Shown here: one piece after another, positions 47,192 to 55,788 of the stretch | Layout: each line of letters opens with the position of its first letter | How positions within the stretch are numbered: the first letter of the stretch is position 1 | Assembly (NCBI RefSeq): GCF_030053895.1 | Contig: NZ_CP125781.1 | Coordinates: forward strand, 2,542,001 to 2,606,000 | From: Trabulsiella odontotermitis | GTDB lineage: Bacteria; Pseudomonadota; Gammaproteobacteria; Enterobacterales; Enterobacteriaceae | Reading direction: 5' to 3' | Length of the DNA stretch: 64,000 bases | Program-made: the position numbers and the translations under genes | Notes under the pieces: generated by a model | Seen by the model: the letters and a program-made list of their open reading frames with translations, nothing else | The model's database searches: none | What the model was told of the DNA's origin: nothing

Positions 47192-47214
47192 TTTGTTACG
47201 TTATAACATATCAA
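47192..47214. promoter_or_regulatory. Zur-like operator of rpmE2-rpmJ2
   Basis: The stretch GTTACGTTATAACATATC contains TGTTA/TAACA arms typical of the Zur box, directly upstream of rpmE2, as is known for ykgM in E. coli. The match was judged by eye. Confidence 0.6.
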
Positions 47215-47275
47215 TAATGTAAGCCTGAATGCGACAAAGATCAACACTGCAAATACCAGGGGTAAATACAACCCA

Positions 47276-47300
47276 TAAAAAAAGCGGCCGAAGCCGCTTG
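47276..47300 (-). terminator. Autotransporter terminator
   Basis: AAGCGGC-CGAA-GCCGCTT hairpin; on the minus strand it is followed by a T-run (A-run at 47277-47283). Confidence 0.85.
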
Positions 47301-47316
47301 ATATCCGTCAGTTTTA

Positions 47317-50300
47317 TCAGAACGACGCTTTAATACCGATCATCGCCGAGGTATCACTGTAGCCTTTGTCACCGATCTGCTGACCGACGTTACCCCACAG
47401 GGCGACGTTCTTCGTCAACTGACCTTCAACACCGGCCTTCAGTTCACCGATATTGCGGGCACCTGCCAGCGCTACCTGCTCGCCGTTCAGCGACACACCA
47501 AAGTCTTTGCTGTTGTGGATCCAGTTGGCTTCCACGAACGGCTGGAAGGTGCGGCCTTTACCGTCATCCAGTTGGTTGTGGCCGTGACCGTACAGACGCA
47601 CGCCGACGCGGGTCTGAATGTTGCCGTCGCCGTTGCCTTCCACGCGGGTGCCGTTGGCTTCTTTGTGCGGATCCGCTTTCACACCCATCCAGGTGACCTG
47701 GGCTTTCGGCTGGATGTACAGCGAATTGCGTTCGCTGATATCGGCCAGTTTCCAGGTGTAGCCCGATTCAACAGAGGCGGTGAAGCCATCAGAATCATAC
47801 GCTTCAGACTCAACACCATGACCGGAAACGGTATTGTCGAACCAGTTGTACTGCGCCCAGCTGTCAACGTATGCGCCTTCCAGCGTGTCGTTATCCTGCA
47901 GCCAGGTGCCGTAGACACCGACGCTGTAACCGCTGATGCTGCCGTCAGCACGGTTGCCGTTACGGTGGTTGACCGCGCGGCTCTTCTGGTTGGCATAACC
48001 GGCCATCACACCGAGGTGATAACGGTCAGCATTGTCCGAACTCCACTGCGCGATATCGCCGCCCAGCTGCATCACATAGCGGTTGCTCTGCATGTTCAGC
48101 TGACCGCTGCTGTCTTTCTGACGGGTATGCCCGCCAACGTTACGCAGCCACATGCTGGTGACGGCGGTTTCGCCGGTCAGCGCGTCAACGTAATGCGTTT
48201 CACCCAGACGGTCATGCAGACGGGTGGTAAACAGGTTGTTGGCTGCCTGCAGGTTCATCGCATACAGACCGGCTTCCGGACGCACGGCGTGCTCTTTCGG
48301 CTGAGTCGGTTTCTGCGGCGTCACCGGTTTTTGTGGTACGACAGGGTCAGCCGGGTCCTGTGGATCAAGCGGGTCAACAGGGTCAACCGGATCTACCGGG
48401 TCAACAGGATCTTCCGGAGACAGCGCGCTGCTCAGGTACCAGTTCGCCGCGTCCTGACCTGCGCCACGCTGCAGGGTGTAGTCATAGGCACCGGCAACGA
48501 TACGCCCGCGCTGTTTGAATTCACCTGCGGAATTGCCGTTAACGGTGATCAGTTCGATACCATCAGTGGTGAGCCCTCCCGCGCCACCTGCGTTCAGCAC
48601 CGTCACGTTGGTCGTTCCGCTGGTGTTGCCGTTAACGATCAGGCGGTCAGTTGCGGAGTTGTCATCACCAAGCTGCGTGTTCATCACCAGATTACCGTTG
48701 TTACCCGTGTAATCATTGTCCACCGTAAGCGTCCTGAACGTTGCCGCATCACGCGTCATTTTCCGGCTCTGCGCCGCGGTATGCATGAAATTCAGCGTTG
48801 AGTCATTCAACGTCAGGTTGGTCAGTTGAGAATCTTTCGTCATGTCCCAGACAGAGCCCTCCGCCAGCGCCAGATTGTTTATGGCATCGGTGCTGGTCAG
48901 AAAGCCGCCGATAAAACGGGAGCTGTTGTTAGCATTCAAATCAATCAGCGCGGAATCTTTCGCTTCAATGGTACCGACAACCTGCATTTTCTGCCCCGTC
49001 GTCGTGACGCGTGAATCTGCGTTTTCCGCCAGGATCGCAGTGGCATCCGGGTCGTTGTTGTTGGTGCCCAGTTGAATTTCACCCTTCAGCGCAATGTCGC
49101 CACCTTTATCCGCCTGGATGTAGTGCCAGGTGCCATTGTGAGTGGTATCCACGGCATCAATGTTCAGTTTGCCATTGATCACAACACGACCTGCGGTCTG
49201 AGCGTCATCTTTTGTGGCCAGCAAGCCCACACCTTCAGTTTGCTGGTGTCCCTGACTGTCCATCACAATGGCCAGATCGTTGGTGGTTAATTCCGATGAA
49301 CCAATCGACTCAGCCCCATGGAGGACCGTACCATCAGCGCCGGCGTTTAATGCCAGCGACGTTTTACCTTTCGCCGTGAAGTGTGAATCTAAATCGATAC
49401 CGGCCTGTCCATCGGAGACCCAGATCCCGGACGTCACCCCACCCGTCTGATTGACGGTGACAGTTACCTGCGTATCGCCCAGCGCTTCAATGTGACCACC
49501 GCTAGTGTTAATACCATCGGCATACTCATCAGCAGTCGAGTTAACCACGGCATTATTATAAACGATGAGAGAACGGGCATTATCCTGCGAGGAATCTGAA
49601 GACATTCCCACTGAATATTCCCGACCTTTGGTGGTCAGCTTTAAATCTTCAGCAGTAACCTGCGTACCGTCTTTTGCATAAATACCAAACGCTTTGCCTT
49701 TTTCGCCGAGCGCGGTGGAATTAACCGTGGTTAAACCGGTAAAATCCATCGTCGCCGTCGCTTTTTCGCCATGAATACCGACGACAAATTTATCAGCACG
49801 CTGGTGGCTAATATTCACCGTCAGGTCATCTGCGGTAATATTCCCCGCTTTCGCAAGGTAAGCATCACTACTTCCACCAACCTTAATGATGCCCACACCA
49901 AAGACAAATTCATAATCCTGATCCAGCGCCAGGTCCGGTCGCGAAGGGAAAGTACCTTCGATCAGGTCACCATAAACCGTATTCACAGTAGAGCCAGAGC
50001 CCAGGTCAATCTTGCCGCTATTGGCGACCACAACGGAGCCGCTGGTGAGCAGAAAATCACCCTCATCAAACTCACCCCAGCCCGAGATCATCGGCGAGCC
50101 ACCATTATGATTTACGGTGACACTGCCATTATTCGCAACAGAAATCGTATTATCTTCACCCGCTGTACCGATAACTTTATAAACACCACCAGCGTCTATA
50201 ACACCATTCCCGGTAATAACACCATCATCATCATGAAAGTCTGCAATTGCATTAGCATTACCTGCAACCAGAATGCTACTCATTAACAATGCTGTGGTAC

Positions 50301-50334
50301 TTAATTTAAAATATTTCATACTCATATTTTTCAC
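47317..50334 (-). CDS. Autotransporter adhesin-like protein
   Basis: 1005-residue type V secreted protein. A signal peptide (about 1-29, STTALLMSSILVAGNANA) is followed by a beta-helix-type passenger (about 30-635, repeated strand motifs such as NNGSVTVNHNGG and LTLNDSTLNF), a Pro/Asp linker with DPV repeats (about 638-682) and a C-terminal beta-barrel (about 730-1005) ending in Phe, as outer-membrane proteins do. It sits next to ychF, where E. coli has ycgV. The start could be GTG at 50334, or ATG at 50325 or 50319; no Shine-Dalgarno sequence decides. Function (adhesion) is inferred from architecture only. Confidence 0.88.
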   Translation of the reverse strand: MKNMSMKYFKLSTTALLMSSILVAGNANAIADFHDDDGVITGNGVIDAGGVYKVIGTAGEDNTISVANNGSVTVNHNGGSPMISGWGEFDEGDFLLTSGSVVVANSGKIDLGSGSTVNTVYGDLIEGTFPSRPDLALDQDYEFVFGVGIIKVGGSSDAYLAKAGNITADDLTVNISHQRADKFVVGIHGEKATATMDFTGLTTVNSTALGEKGKAFGIYAKDGTQVTAEDLKLTTKGREYSVGMSSDSSQDNARSLIVYNNAVVNSTADEYADGINTSGGHIEALGDTQVTVTVNQTGGVTSGIWVSDGQAGIDLDSHFTAKGKTSLALNAGADGTVLHGAESIGSSELTTNDLAIVMDSQGHQQTEGVGLLATKDDAQTAGRVVINGKLNIDAVDTTHNGTWHYIQADKGGDIALKGEIQLGTNNNDPDATAILAENADSRVTTTGQKMQVVGTIEAKDSALIDLNANNSSRFIGGFLTSTDAINNLALAEGSVWDMTKDSQLTNLTLNDSTLNFMHTAAQSRKMTRDAATFRTLTVDNDYTGNNGNLVMNTQLGDDNSATDRLIVNGNTSGTTNVTVLNAGGAGGLTTDGIELITVNGNSAGEFKQRGRIVAGAYDYTLQRGAGQDAANWYLSSALSPEDPVDPVDPVDPVDPLDPQDPADPVVPQKPVTPQKPTQPKEHAVRPEAGLYAMNLQAANNLFTTRLHDRLGETHYVDALTGETAVTSMWLRNVGGHTRQKDSSGQLNMQSNRYVMQLGGDIAQWSSDNADRYHLGVMAGYANQKSRAVNHRNGNRADGSISGYSVGVYGTWLQDNDTLEGAYVDSWAQYNWFDNTVSGHGVESEAYDSDGFTASVESGYTWKLADISERNSLYIQPKAQVTWMGVKADPHKEANGTRVEGNGDGNIQTRVGVRLYGHGHNQLDDGKGRTFQPFVEANWIHNSKDFGVSLNGEQVALAGARNIGELKAGVEGQLTKNVALWGNVGQQIGDKGYSDTSAMIGIKASF

Positions 50335-50664
50335 AATAAAGTAAGCCGTCGATTAGGAATTAATTCTCCATTTTTAAGCAGTTGAGACAAATGAAATGAC
50401 CTTAATCACTTGACTGGATTAATACTTCGAATATAAGAATTATACAGAATAAAATACCTTAAATGATGATATTCACGTAATTTAACGCCAAAACAGATCA
50501 GCATTAACTTCTGAATACAGTTGTAATTCAGAAAAAAGGAAATATTTAAGATACCTTTTGTCCGGCGAAAAGATTATTTCACAAAAAAGTTAAGAATATG
50601 GGCATGGCTGACGCAGATAACGTTTCTGGTTGACTTATTCTGTCAAAGGTTTACTTTTCAGGAC
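50335..50664. other. AT-rich divergent region between the autotransporter and regulator
   Basis: 330 bases, clearly richer in A and T than the flanks, with no open frame that can be supported. Probably holds divergent promoters and is a likely H-NS target. Confidence 0.5.
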
Positions 50665-51645
50665 ATGAAGAAAATCCTTATTATCGTCCCCGATGGCGGG
50701 ATGCTGTTCGAATCCGCCGGGATCGCCGACATTCTGATGCAGGCTAATCAGCTGCAAACGGAAGGGTTAACGCGTCCGCGCTATCAGGTGAGTGTCGCCA
50801 CCACGCAGTCGCACCAGGTGATCCATGGTCAGTCCGGATTAAACCTGCTTGCGGATCACCGTCTCCATGATCTCGATCCGCGGGAAGCGCTCGACACTAT
50901 TATCATCACCGGCAGAGGCCAGAATGAACTGGAAGGCACAGCGGTTGTCGACTGGCTGCGCCTCGCCGCGCCCCATGCCCGTCGCATCGCGTCAGTCTGC
51001 GGCGGCGCGTTATTGCTGGCGGAAACCGGTCTGCTGAATGGCAGGCGCGCCACCACCCACTGGCGACTGTTGGACACTCTGCAAACAGCCTTTCCTGAAG
51101 TGAATGTTGAAGGCGGGCCGCTGTACATTCAGGACGGCAATATCTGGACTTCCGGCGGGGTCAGCTCCGGTTTTGACCTGACGCTGGCGCTGGTGGAAGA
51201 GGATTATGGTTTCAGCCTTGCCCGCGACATCGCGCAGGATTTTGTGATGTACCTGCGCCGCCCTGGCGGGCAACTGCAGTTCAGCCGTTTCAACCTTACG
51301 CAGACCAGCGGTTCCGGGCCAATAAATGCGTTGCTGGCGTGGATCCTCGAAAACATTACCGCTGACCTTTGCGTGGAGAAACTGGCGGAAAAAGTCGCCA
51401 TGAGCCCGCGCAATTTCACCCGCGTTTTTACCCGCGAAACCGGTGTCTCACCGGCGCGTTATGTCGCCGAAGCACGTCTTGCCGCCGCACGACAACAGCT
51501 TGAGCAAACCACCGACACGCTGGACCGTATCGCCGAACAGACCGGTTTTGGCAGCAGCATCAACCTGCGTCGTCTCTTCGAAAAGCAGCTCAACCTGACG
51601 CCAGGCGAATACCGCCAGCGCTTTCATATCCGCAAAATGGCGTAA
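50665..51645 (+). CDS. DJ-1/PfpI-AraC transcription regulator (FtrA/GlxA type)
   Basis: 326 residues: an N-terminal class I glutamine amidotransferase-like domain (about 3-190; elbow SVCGGALLLAETGLLNGRRATTHW around 110-133) and a C-terminal AraC helix-turn-helix pair (about 225-322; LAEKVAMSPRNFTRVFTRETGVSPARYV and IAEQTGFGSSINLRRLF). This class regulates small-molecule catabolism. It is 78 bases upstream of gapC in the same direction and may control it or the autotransporter; target unknown. Confidence 0.9.
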   Translation: MKKILIIVPDGGMLFESAGIADILMQANQLQTEGLTRPRYQVSVATTQSHQVIHGQSGLNLLADHRLHDLDPREALDTIIITGRGQNELEGTAVVDWLRLAAPHARRIASVCGGALLLAETGLLNGRRATTHWRLLDTLQTAFPEVNVEGGPLYIQDGNIWTSGGVSSGFDLTLALVEEDYGFSLARDIAQDFVMYLRRPGGQLQFSRFNLTQTSGSGPINALLAWILENITADLCVEKLAEKVAMSPRNFTRVFTRETGVSPARYVAEARLAAARQQLEQTTDTLDRIAEQTGFGSSINLRRLFEKQLNLTPGEYRQRFHIRKMA

Positions 51646-51723
51646 AGTGATCCTTTTTTGTCATTTACGCCAAAACAGCCGCCACCTACAGTAACACCAG
51701 AGACAACAATTAAGGAGTTGATC

Positions 51724-52734
51724 ATGGTTAAGGTCGGTATTAATGGTTTCGGCAGGATCGGACGTAACGTACTGCGCGCGGCGTTGGGTAATGACAATCT
51801 GCAAATCGTCGCGATTAATGATCTGACAGACAGCAAAACGCTGGCTCATTTGCTGAAATACGACTCCCTGCTCGGTACGCTGAAGGAAGACGTTTCCGCC
51901 GCTGAAGGGCACTTGCGCGTAGGCGGTCAGCCGATCACCGTGTTCAGCGAACGCGACCCGGCAAATATTCCATGGCGGGATGCCGGTGTGGATATCGTTA
52001 TCGAAGCGACCGGTTTTTTCACTGATCGCGCTAAAGCCGCCGTGCATATTGAGCATGGTGGTGCTAAACGCGTCATCATCTCCGCACCGGGCAAAAACGA
52101 CGATTTGACCATTGTGATGGGCGTCAATGACGGGTTGTACGATCCGCATAAACACTATGTCCTCAGCAACGGCAGTTGTACAACCAACGGTCTGGCGCCT
52201 GCCGCACAAGTTCTCCATCAGAATTTCGGTATTAAACACGGTCTGATGAATACCACCCACGCGTATACCAACAGCCAGGCGCTGCACGACCAGCCGGAAA
52301 AAGATTTACGTGGCGCACGCGCCGCTGCGCTGTCGATTGTGCCCTACTCCAGCGGTGCCGCGAAAGCGCTGGGGAAAGTGATCCCTGAGCTGGATGGCAA
52401 AATGACGGGTTACTCGTTGCGCGTGCCGGTGCCGGTGGTATCGATCGTCGACCTTACCGTAACGCTGGAGCGTGATGTGACGGCAGAAGAAGTGAACAAC
52501 GCTTTCCGCAACGCTGCCGCGTCCGGACCGCTGAAAGGGATACTGGGCTACAGCGACGAACCGCTAGTCTCCAGCGATTACCAGGGCGACCCGCGTTCCT
52601 CCATCATTGATGGTCTGTCGACACTGGTGATTGGCGGCAATATGGTCAAAATCCTCGCCTGGTATGACAACGAATGGGGATTTTCAAACAGGCTGGTGGA
52701 TCTGGCGCTGTTGATGGCCCGGCGTGAACGCTAA
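51724..52734 (+). CDS. gapC: Glyceraldehyde-3-phosphate dehydrogenase GapC
   Basis: 336-residue type I GAPDH distinct from the housekeeping GapA. NAD site GINGFGRIGRNVLRA (about 5-19), catalytic Cys in SNGSCTTNG (about 152), catalytic His in NTTHAYTNSQ (about 180). The second Cys of the usual SCTTNC motif is Gly here. The frame extends upstream to 51658, but AAGGAG placed before the ATG at 51724 and the VKVGINGFG start decide. In E. coli K-12 gapC is broken; here it is complete. Confidence 0.92.
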   Translation: MVKVGINGFGRIGRNVLRAALGNDNLQIVAINDLTDSKTLAHLLKYDSLLGTLKEDVSAAEGHLRVGGQPITVFSERDPANIPWRDAGVDIVIEATGFFTDRAKAAVHIEHGGAKRVIISAPGKNDDLTIVMGVNDGLYDPHKHYVLSNGSCTTNGLAPAAQVLHQNFGIKHGLMNTTHAYTNSQALHDQPEKDLRGARAAALSIVPYSSGAAKALGKVIPELDGKMTGYSLRVPVPVVSIVDLTVTLERDVTAEEVNNAFRNAAASGPLKGILGYSDEPLVSSDYQGDPRSSIIDGLSTLVIGGNMVKILAWYDNEWGFSNRLVDLALLMARRER

Positions 52735-52741
52735 GTGATGT

Positions 52742-52770
52742 AAAACCACGCCCCGGCGTGGTTTTTTTTC
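52742..52770. terminator. gapC terminator
   Basis: AACCACGCC and GGCGTGGTT form a GC-rich stem followed by eight T residues, just before the convergent CinA-like gene. Confidence 0.87.
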
Positions 52771-52778
52771 GCTGCATG

Positions 52779-53273
52779 CTAAACATACTCTGCCAGCAGC
52801 AGTATCAGCGCCGCCATAGCATAACTGGTCGCCTGCGCGAGCACCGATTCACTGTCGCCATCAAACCGCTTTACGCTGGTATGGATCTCATCATCAGCCA
52901 GTTGCCAGGCAAACCACACCGTGCCCGCTGGCGTTCCGTCCTCTCCGCCGTCCGGCCCGGCATAACCACTCACGGCCAGGCTGACGTCCGCCTCTGAGCG
53001 CTGTTTTGCGCCCGCCGCCATCTCTTTGACTGTCTGTTCGCTTACGGCGGTAAACGTCTGGATCGTCTCGCGTCTGACGCCCAGCATGGTGATTTTGGCG
53101 CCATCCGTGTAAGTAATAAACCCGCTACCGTAAAACGACGGGGTATCGTCAGCGGCGCATAACGCCGACGCAATGAGCCCGCCAGTACAGGACTCCGCCG
53201 TTGCCAGTTGCAACTGTTTTTCAACCAGTACGCGCCCCAACTCACTGGCAACCGATAACGAAGGTGTTGTCAT
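52779..53273 (-). CDS. CinA C-terminal domain family protein (PncC/YdeJ-like)
   Basis: 164 residues with the amidohydrolase signature LATAESCTGGLIASAL (about 23-38), YTAVSEQTVKEMA-like TAVSEQTVKEMA, and VSGYAGPDGGEDGTPAGTVWFAW. PncC of this family deamidates nicotinamide mononucleotide; the YdeJ branch is of uncertain activity. The frame runs 13 codons upstream, but GAGG 7 bases before the ATG at 53273 sets the start. Convergent with gapC. Confidence 0.87.
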   Translation of the reverse strand: MTTPSLSVASELGRVLVEKQLQLATAESCTGGLIASALCAADDTPSFYGSGFITYTDGAKITMLGVRRETIQTFTAVSEQTVKEMAAGAKQRSEADVSLAVSGYAGPDGGEDGTPAGTVWFAWQLADDEIHTSVKRFDGDSESVLAQATSYAMAALILLLAEYV

Positions 53274-53337
53274 AAATAACCTCAGTGAATGAAATGAAAG
53301 GACGGCGGTCACCTTGGCTCAACCGCCGCCACGCGGT

Positions 53338-54531
53338 TCAAATCGTCGCTTTTTCTCCGGACATCCCCGGAACCAGTATCACCTTGCGGCACTCCTCCTG
53401 ACGTTTTTCGAAAATTTCATAGCCGCGCGCGGCATCTTCAAGCGGCATATGGTGCGTGACAATCTCTTCCGGCGTGAGATGGCCCTGCTCAATAAGTTTC
53501 AGTAAATCCGGCAGCCAGGCATGGACGTGCGTCTGGCCCATCTTAAACGTCAGCCCTTTATCAAAGGCGTCTCCGAACATAAATCCGTGGATAAACCCGG
53601 CGTAAACCCCCGGAACGCTGACGATCCCTCCCCGCCGCACGGCGGCGATACACTGGCGAATCGCCTTCCCGCTGCTGCCTTCAATTTTGAGCGTGCTTAG
53701 CACCGTTTCGGTGAGGCTGCCTTTTGCTTCAAACCCGACCGCATCAATGACTGCATCCACTCCGCGGTTGCCCGGCGTGTTTTCGATGATCCACGCCGCC
53801 GGGTCGTCGTTCTTATCGAAGTTAATCGGGATGGCGCCATAACGCTGCTGAGCGAACGCCAGCCGGTAATCATTATGGTCGATGATGAAAATCTGTTCCG
53901 CGCCGTTATACCGCGCGCAGGCCGCCGACAGCAGCCCCACCGGCCCGGCACCGTAAATCGCCACGCTGGAGCCCGGTTTAATTTCGGCGTTTTTCACCGC
54001 CTGCCAGGCGGTGGGGAGAATATCGGAAAGAAACAGCACTTTTTCATCGGGCAGGCTGTCCGGCACTTTAAACGGGCCGGTATTGGCTTTCGGCACACGG
54101 ACATATTCCGCCTGTCCGCCAGGCACGCCGCCGTAGAGGTTGCTGTAGCCAAACAGCGCGGCAGGCGGCGTAATGCTTTTGCGGTTCAGCGCCGCGCCCT
54201 TGCCGCTGTTGGTGTTTTCGCAGGCTGAGTATTGCTGCAAACGGCAGAAAAAACAGTCGCCACAGGCGATAACAAACGGGATCACCACGCGATCGCCTTT
54301 GCTGACCGCTTTCACGTCCGGACCGGCCTCAACGACCTCGCCCATAAACTCGTGGCCAAAAATATCACCGTGACTGGTGCCGGGTATTTTCCCACGATAG
54401 AGATGCAAATCAGAGCCACAAATGGCGGTGGCAGTGACCCGAAGAATAATATCGTCAGTGGCTTCTAATCCCGGATCAGGGGTGGTATCGACGCTGACAT
54501 TATGCGGACCGTGATAAGTCAGTGCTTTCAT
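53338..54531 (-). CDS. Zinc-dependent alcohol dehydrogenase, formaldehyde-dehydrogenase-like
   Basis: 397-residue medium-chain dehydrogenase. Catalytic zinc ligands Cys38 (AICGSDLH), His60 and Glu61 (GHEFMGEV); structural zinc by Cys90, 93, 96 and 104 (CGDCFFCRLQQYSAC, exact C-x2-C-x2-C-x7-C). NAD(P) loop GAGPVGLL is near residue 195. The length and inserted segment after the structural zinc site fit the glutathione-independent FDH-like group. Substrate unknown. Monocistronic; no partner suggests its pathway. Confidence 0.88.
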   Translation of the reverse strand: MKALTYHGPHNVSVDTTPDPGLEATDDIILRVTATAICGSDLHLYRGKIPGTSHGDIFGHEFMGEVVEAGPDVKAVSKGDRVVIPFVIACGDCFFCRLQQYSACENTNSGKGAALNRKSITPPAALFGYSNLYGGVPGGQAEYVRVPKANTGPFKVPDSLPDEKVLFLSDILPTAWQAVKNAEIKPGSSVAIYGAGPVGLLSAACARYNGAEQIFIIDHNDYRLAFAQQRYGAIPINFDKNDDPAAWIIENTPGNRGVDAVIDAVGFEAKGSLTETVLSTLKIEGSSGKAIRQCIAAVRRGGIVSVPGVYAGFIHGFMFGDAFDKGLTFKMGQTHVHAWLPDLLKLIEQGHLTPEEIVTHHMPLEDAARGYEIFEKRQEECRKVILVPGMSGEKATI

Positions 54532-54833
54532 AAGCTATTCTCCCGTTAATGGCGTAAGCGAGACCTGGTATGGAGACAGCAATTACGTTGCGTTCTGCGG
54601 TTTACGGCAAAAATGAGGTAATGATGAAAAGCACTATTACTCCGATTTGTTGAACGCTTTCCGATAATTATGCTACCCATGAACCTGAACTCGTAAAAAT
54701 AAAAAAGCAGGAACTGAAAGGATAGAACAATAATCGGACTTCAAGAGAACCCGTGCCGTTGAGATATAAAAAAAGAGCCTTAAGCGAAACGGTGAAATAT
54801 CTCCCGCGTCGCTTAAGGCTCTCTCTTTTATAT
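54532..54833. other. Intergenic region between the alcohol dehydrogenase and gntR
   Basis: 302 bases. The left part should hold the dehydrogenase promoter; the right part holds the long-stem terminator of the GntR gene (54764-54830). No further gene is supported; an open frame crossing 54673-55155 is antisense to the GntR gene. Confidence 0.55.
54764..54830 (-). terminator. Terminator of the GntR gene with a 14-base stem
   Basis: AGAGCCTTAAGCGA (54774-54787) pairs with TCGCTTAAGGCTCT (54809-54822) around a 21-base loop. On the minus strand it is followed by a T-run. Confidence 0.75.
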
Positions 54834-55577
54834 TTACTCTTCTGCTGTCAGATGCTTCAGCACCAGCGAACAGGTATAGCGCCCGGCGGGATGCACGGAA
54901 ACCGTCGTTTCGAAGGTCTCGCCCTGGCGGTCGATATAACGCCGGACGATACGCAGCGCCGGGGAACCCGTCTCCACACCCAGCACTTTCGCCATTTTCG
55001 CTGGCACGCCGACCGCGGTGATGGTCTGGTGTACTTCCTGGCTGCGAATCCCGTAGTGTTCTTCGATCAGATCGCTTATCAGCGCATGAGGGTCGCTGCG
55101 CACCAGCTGGCGCAGTTTGCTGTAGGTCGTGCTGGCGTAGCTGTCGGTCCAGCAAATCGGCGCATCGCGTTTCTGGCTGTCTTCACGAATGCTGGCGATA
55201 TGCAGCCAGCGCGATCCTGGCGGGCAGCCGATGACCTGTGCCAGTTCGATGTCCGCCACAATCTCATCAACCTTTTTTACCACCCGCAGATTATTGCGGG
55301 CCAGCACCAGCAAATCTTCCAGATAGGCCAGCGGGTGGTCCTGCGAATTCGCATCAGGGCTGTCAGTGACGTGCGTCCCCGCCCCCTTGCGTCGCGAAAT
55401 CAGACCCTGCTCCGTCAGGCTTCGCAGCGCTTCACGCACGGTATGGCGGCTGACAAGATAGGATTCGCACAGCTCTTTTTCCGTCGGAAACTGCGAGCCC
55501 GCAGGATATTTGCCGGAGGCAATATCCGCCGCCAGCTCACGGGCAATACGTTGGTACAGAGACTCTTTCATCGCCAT
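54834..55577 (-). CDS. GntR-family (HutC type) transcription regulator
   Basis: 247 residues: N-terminal winged helix (about 6-72; GSQFPTEKELCESYLVSRHTVREALRSL) and a UTRA ligand-binding domain (about 90-240; ends SVHPAGRYTCSLVL). Divergent from the lyase-transporter genes, with three matching palindromes between them, so it most likely represses that unit and itself until a small carboxylate ligand binds. Ligand unknown. The start could also be the second ATG, two codons later. Confidence 0.9.
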   Translation of the reverse strand: MAMKESLYQRIARELAADIASGKYPAGSQFPTEKELCESYLVSRHTVREALRSLTEQGLISRRKGAGTHVTDSPDANSQDHPLAYLEDLLVLARNNLRVVKKVDEIVADIELAQVIGCPPGSRWLHIASIREDSQKRDAPICWTDSYASTTYSKLRQLVRSDPHALISDLIEEHYGIRSQEVHQTITAVGVPAKMAKVLGVETGSPALRIVRRYIDRQGETFETTVSVHPAGRYTCSLVLKHLTAEE

Positions 55578-55634
55578 TGTTCTTCTAAATTACCGATCGT
55601 TATCACAAAAGCAGGAATGAGAACTTCCCTTCCA

Positions 55635-55648
55635 AATGTACGGTCATT
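55635..55648. promoter_or_regulatory. Operator-like palindrome 1 (imperfect)
   Basis: AATGTACGGTCATT differs by few bases from the two perfect palindromes next to it and lies 18 bases centre-to-centre from site 2. Likely a weaker GntR site. Confidence 0.6.
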
Positions 55649-55652
55649 ATAA

Positions 55653-55666
55653 AATGTACGTACATT
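55653..55666. promoter_or_regulatory. Operator-like palindrome 2 (perfect)
   Basis: AATGTACGTACATT is a perfect 14-base palindrome between the divergent GntR regulator and lyase genes. Confidence 0.7.
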
Positions 55667-55669
55667 CTA

Positions 55670-55683
55670 AATGTACGTACATT
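55670..55683. promoter_or_regulatory. Operator-like palindrome 3 (perfect)
   Basis: A second exact copy of AATGTACGTACATT, 17 bases centre-to-centre from site 2. Confidence 0.7.
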
Positions 55684-55788
55684 ATAGCAATGTCCAGACA
55701 TTTAGCGTGCCGCAAGGAGCATGCCGGAATGTCGTCTGGATATCGGCTGACCGGCAGTCTATCACTATCCCACTCAAAAGGGGGTTTT

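Noticed and set aside
47515..48801. 428-residue open frame antisense to the autotransporter.
   Set aside because: Arises from codon bias and repeats of the real gene on the other strand; no recognisable protein features.
55636..55788. 51-codon extension of the lyase gene across the operator region.
   Set aside because: It overlaps the palindromic operators, lacks family homology, and a strong ribosome binding site precedes 55789.
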